Positions 62,672-64,000 of a stretch of DNA of 64,000 bases are shown here, in pieces. A program made the position numbers and the translations under genes. Position 1 is the stretch's first letter. Each line of letters opens with the position of its first letter. The stretch spans positions 5,161,001 to 5,225,000 of the forward strand of contig NZ_ASHX02000001.1 of the NCBI RefSeq assembly GCF_000478605.2, read 5' to 3'. This stretch comes from Streptomyces thermolilacinus SPC6. GTDB lineage: Bacteria > Actinomycetota > Actinomycetes > Streptomycetales > Streptomycetaceae. The notes below the pieces were generated by a model, which saw only the letters and a program-made list of their open reading frames with translations, did no database searches and had not been told where the DNA came from.

Positions 62672-62701
62672 TTCCACCTCGATGTTCGCCATCCCTAGAC
62701 T
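62672..62701 (+). promoter_or_regulatory. candidate promoter of the FHA/ABC gene
   Basis: TTCCAC (62672-62677), 18-bp spacer and TAGACT (62696-62701), 33 bp before the first GTG. Matches the vegetative promoter only in part. Confidence 0.35.
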
Positions 62702-62734
62702 CCCAGCGACGGGGGTACCTCGGGGGACAACTAC

Positions 62735-64000
62735 GTGGGGCATGGAGTGCCGGAACTCGTACTGGAACTGAACGGAAGGACCTGGACCCTCGATCCGTCC
62801 AGGTCGTACACCCTCGGGCGCGACCCGCAGGGTGACGTGGTGATCGACGACGCGAGGGTCTCGTGGCGGCACGCCACGGTGAGCTGGGGCGGCAGGAGTT
62901 GGGTCATCGAAGACCACGGCTCCACCAACGGCACCTATGTGCAGGGCCAGCGCATCCACCAGATGGAAATCGGACCAGGTGCCGCCGTGCACCTGGGCAA
63001 CGCCACCGACGGCCCGCGGCTGGACTTCACCGGTGCCGCCGCGCCCGCAGCCAGCGCCGCACCGGCCGGCGCGTACAACGCCCAGGCGCCGCAGGCACAG
63101 CAGCCCTGGCCCGGCCAGCAGCCGCCCGCGGCCCAGGCCCCGCAGCAGCCGCAGCAGTACCACCAGCCGCAGCCGCACCAGCCGCAACAGCACCACCAGC
63201 CGCCGCAGCAGTCCCACCAGCAGCAGCCCGCCTGGCAGCAGCAGAACCCGCAGCGGAACCAGCAGCCGGTCCCGCCGCAGCAGCAGATCCCGCACCAGCA
63301 GGGCGCCGCCGCACCCCACCAGGCGCCCGGCGCCCCGGGGCACGGCACGGACCGCAGCCCCACCACCTTCCACCAGCTGGCCCTCGGCCGCGTCATGCGC
63401 ATCGGCCGCGCGCTCGAGAACGAACTGGTCGTCTCCGACCTCCAGGTCTCGCGCCACCACGCGGAGTTCACGGCGCACCCCGACGGCCGCTTCGAACTGC
63501 GCGACCTCGGCTCGCACAACGGCACGTACGTCAACGGCCAGCCGATCGCCAAGTCCGGCACCGTCCTCATCGGCCCGAACGACATCGTCGGTGTCGGCCA
63601 CTCGACGTTCCGCATCGTCGGCGACCGCCTGGAGGAGTTCGTCGACACCGGCGAGGTCTCCTTCTCGGCCCGCCACCTCACGGTCACCGTCGACGGCGGC
63701 AAGCAGATCCTGAAGGACGTCTCCTTCGGCGTACCCGAGAAGTCGCTGATCGGCGTCATCGGCCCGTCCGGCTCCGGCAAGTCCACGCTCCTCAAGGCGC
63801 TCACCGGCTACCGGCCCGCCGACCAGGGCGACGTCCTCTACGACAACCGCAGCCTCTACAAGCAGTTCGCCGAGCTGCGCCAGCGCATCGGCCTCGTGCC
63901 GCAGGACGACATCCTCCACAAGGAGCTGACCGTCCAGAAGGCGCTGCGGTACGCGGCCAAGCTCCGCTTCCCCGGCGACACGGCCGAGGCCGAGCGCGAG
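62735..64000 (+). CDS. double-FHA ABC transporter, N-terminal part (cut by window edge)
   Basis: 422 codons visible. FHA1 (about 5-80): YTLGRDPQGDVVIDDARVSW, RHATVSW and STNGTYV. A Gln/Pro/His-rich linker (about 105-200). FHA2: MRIGRALENELVVSDLQVSR, HHAEF and LGSHNGTYVNG. Then an ABC ATPase domain with Walker A GVIGPSGSGKSTLLKALTGY and GLVPQDDILHKELTV; a membrane part is expected beyond 64000. FHA domains bind phosphothreonine, so a Ser/Thr kinase link is likely. GTG 62735 has GGGGG upstream; GTG 62747 (VPELVLEL) is the alternative. Confidence 0.88.
   Translation, partial: MGHGVPELVLELNGRTWTLDPSRSYTLGRDPQGDVVIDDARVSWRHATVSWGGRSWVIEDHGSTNGTYVQGQRIHQMEIGPGAAVHLGNATDGPRLDFTGAAAPAASAAPAGAYNAQAPQAQQPWPGQQPPAAQAPQQPQQYHQPQPHQPQQHHQPPQQSHQQQPAWQQQNPQRNQQPVPPQQQIPHQQGAAAPHQAPGAPGHGTDRSPTTFHQLALGRVMRIGRALENELVVSDLQVSRHHAEFTAHPDGRFELRDLGSHNGTYVNGQPIAKSGTVLIGPNDIVGVGHSTFRIVGDRLEEFVDTGEVSFSARHLTVTVDGGKQILKDVSFGVPEKSLIGVIGPSGSGKSTLLKALTGYRPADQGDVLYDNRSLYKQFAELRQRIGLVPQDDILHKELTVQKALRYAAKLRFPGDTAEAERE

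Overview
The window is about 73-75% G+C, its genes start often with GTG, end-to-start overlaps (ATGA, GTGA) are common, and nearly every protein matches a known Streptomyces family. It is a chromosomal core segment of a Streptomyces. From memory, gene order follows the S. coelicolor SCO1865 to SCO1806 interval (ect, cob, pitH2, gbn, fabG/fabI, serB); this synteny was not computed. No rRNA, tRNA, CRISPR array, prophage or antibiotic cluster was seen.

Layout. 1-2.7 kb: the start of the ectoine operon (ectA, 5' part of ectB) divergent from a LysR-type regulator. 2.8-9.1 kb: a PLP aminotransferase, an amidohydrolase, a two-gene operon of an Ntn-hydrolase (penicillin acylase family) plus a GNAT acyltransferase behind a near-consensus iron box, and an LAETG sortase-anchored surface protein. 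9.3-18.3 kb: a seven-gene cobalamin operon on the minus strand (cobD-cobQ-chelatase-cobO-cobB-cbiG/cobE-like-cobC) headed by a cobalamin riboswitch. 18.4-20.1 kb: a Pit phosphate transporter and a small membrane protein behind a PHO box. 20.2-23.8 kb: class II aldolase, alpha/beta hydrolase, conserved hypothetical.

23.9-31.9 kb looks accessory and decayed: an IS630-type transposase remnant, a hypothetical gene cut by an in-frame TAA, a HEAT-repeat protein, a secreted FG-GAP protein, a 0.7-kb stretch without a clear gene, a VOC protein and a frameshifted zinc metallopeptidase. 32.1-46 kb returns to core genes: ABC-F ATPase, the GATC-binding nucleoid protein Gbn behind a dense GATC cluster, enoyl-CoA hydratase, an atypical SDR, GH15 trehalase/glucoamylase, SURF1, a Cys-rich small protein, a DEDDh exonuclease, a VIT1-type transporter, a fatty acid hydroxylase-type protein with a lost stop, YhhN, a CoA transferase and a secreted subtilase. 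46.2-64 kb: DUF485/acetate symporter pair, moaA, small membrane proteins, tyrS, tldE/tldD, fabG-fabI, a FadR-type regulator divergent from an MFS exporter, small proteins, sixA, serB and the start of a double-FHA ABC transporter.

Four nutrient or co-factor controls can be read directly: iron (iron box, 7.87 kb), cobalamin (riboswitch, 18.2 kb), phosphate (PHO box, 20.05 kb) and probably acyl or small-molecule ligands (dyads at 34.35 and 58.26 kb). The most interesting points are the iron-regulated acylase/acyltransferase pair, the GATC clusters at gbn and at the tldD/fabG divergence, palindromic elements inserted in cobQ and at the tldD-tldE junction, and several genes broken or extended by single events.
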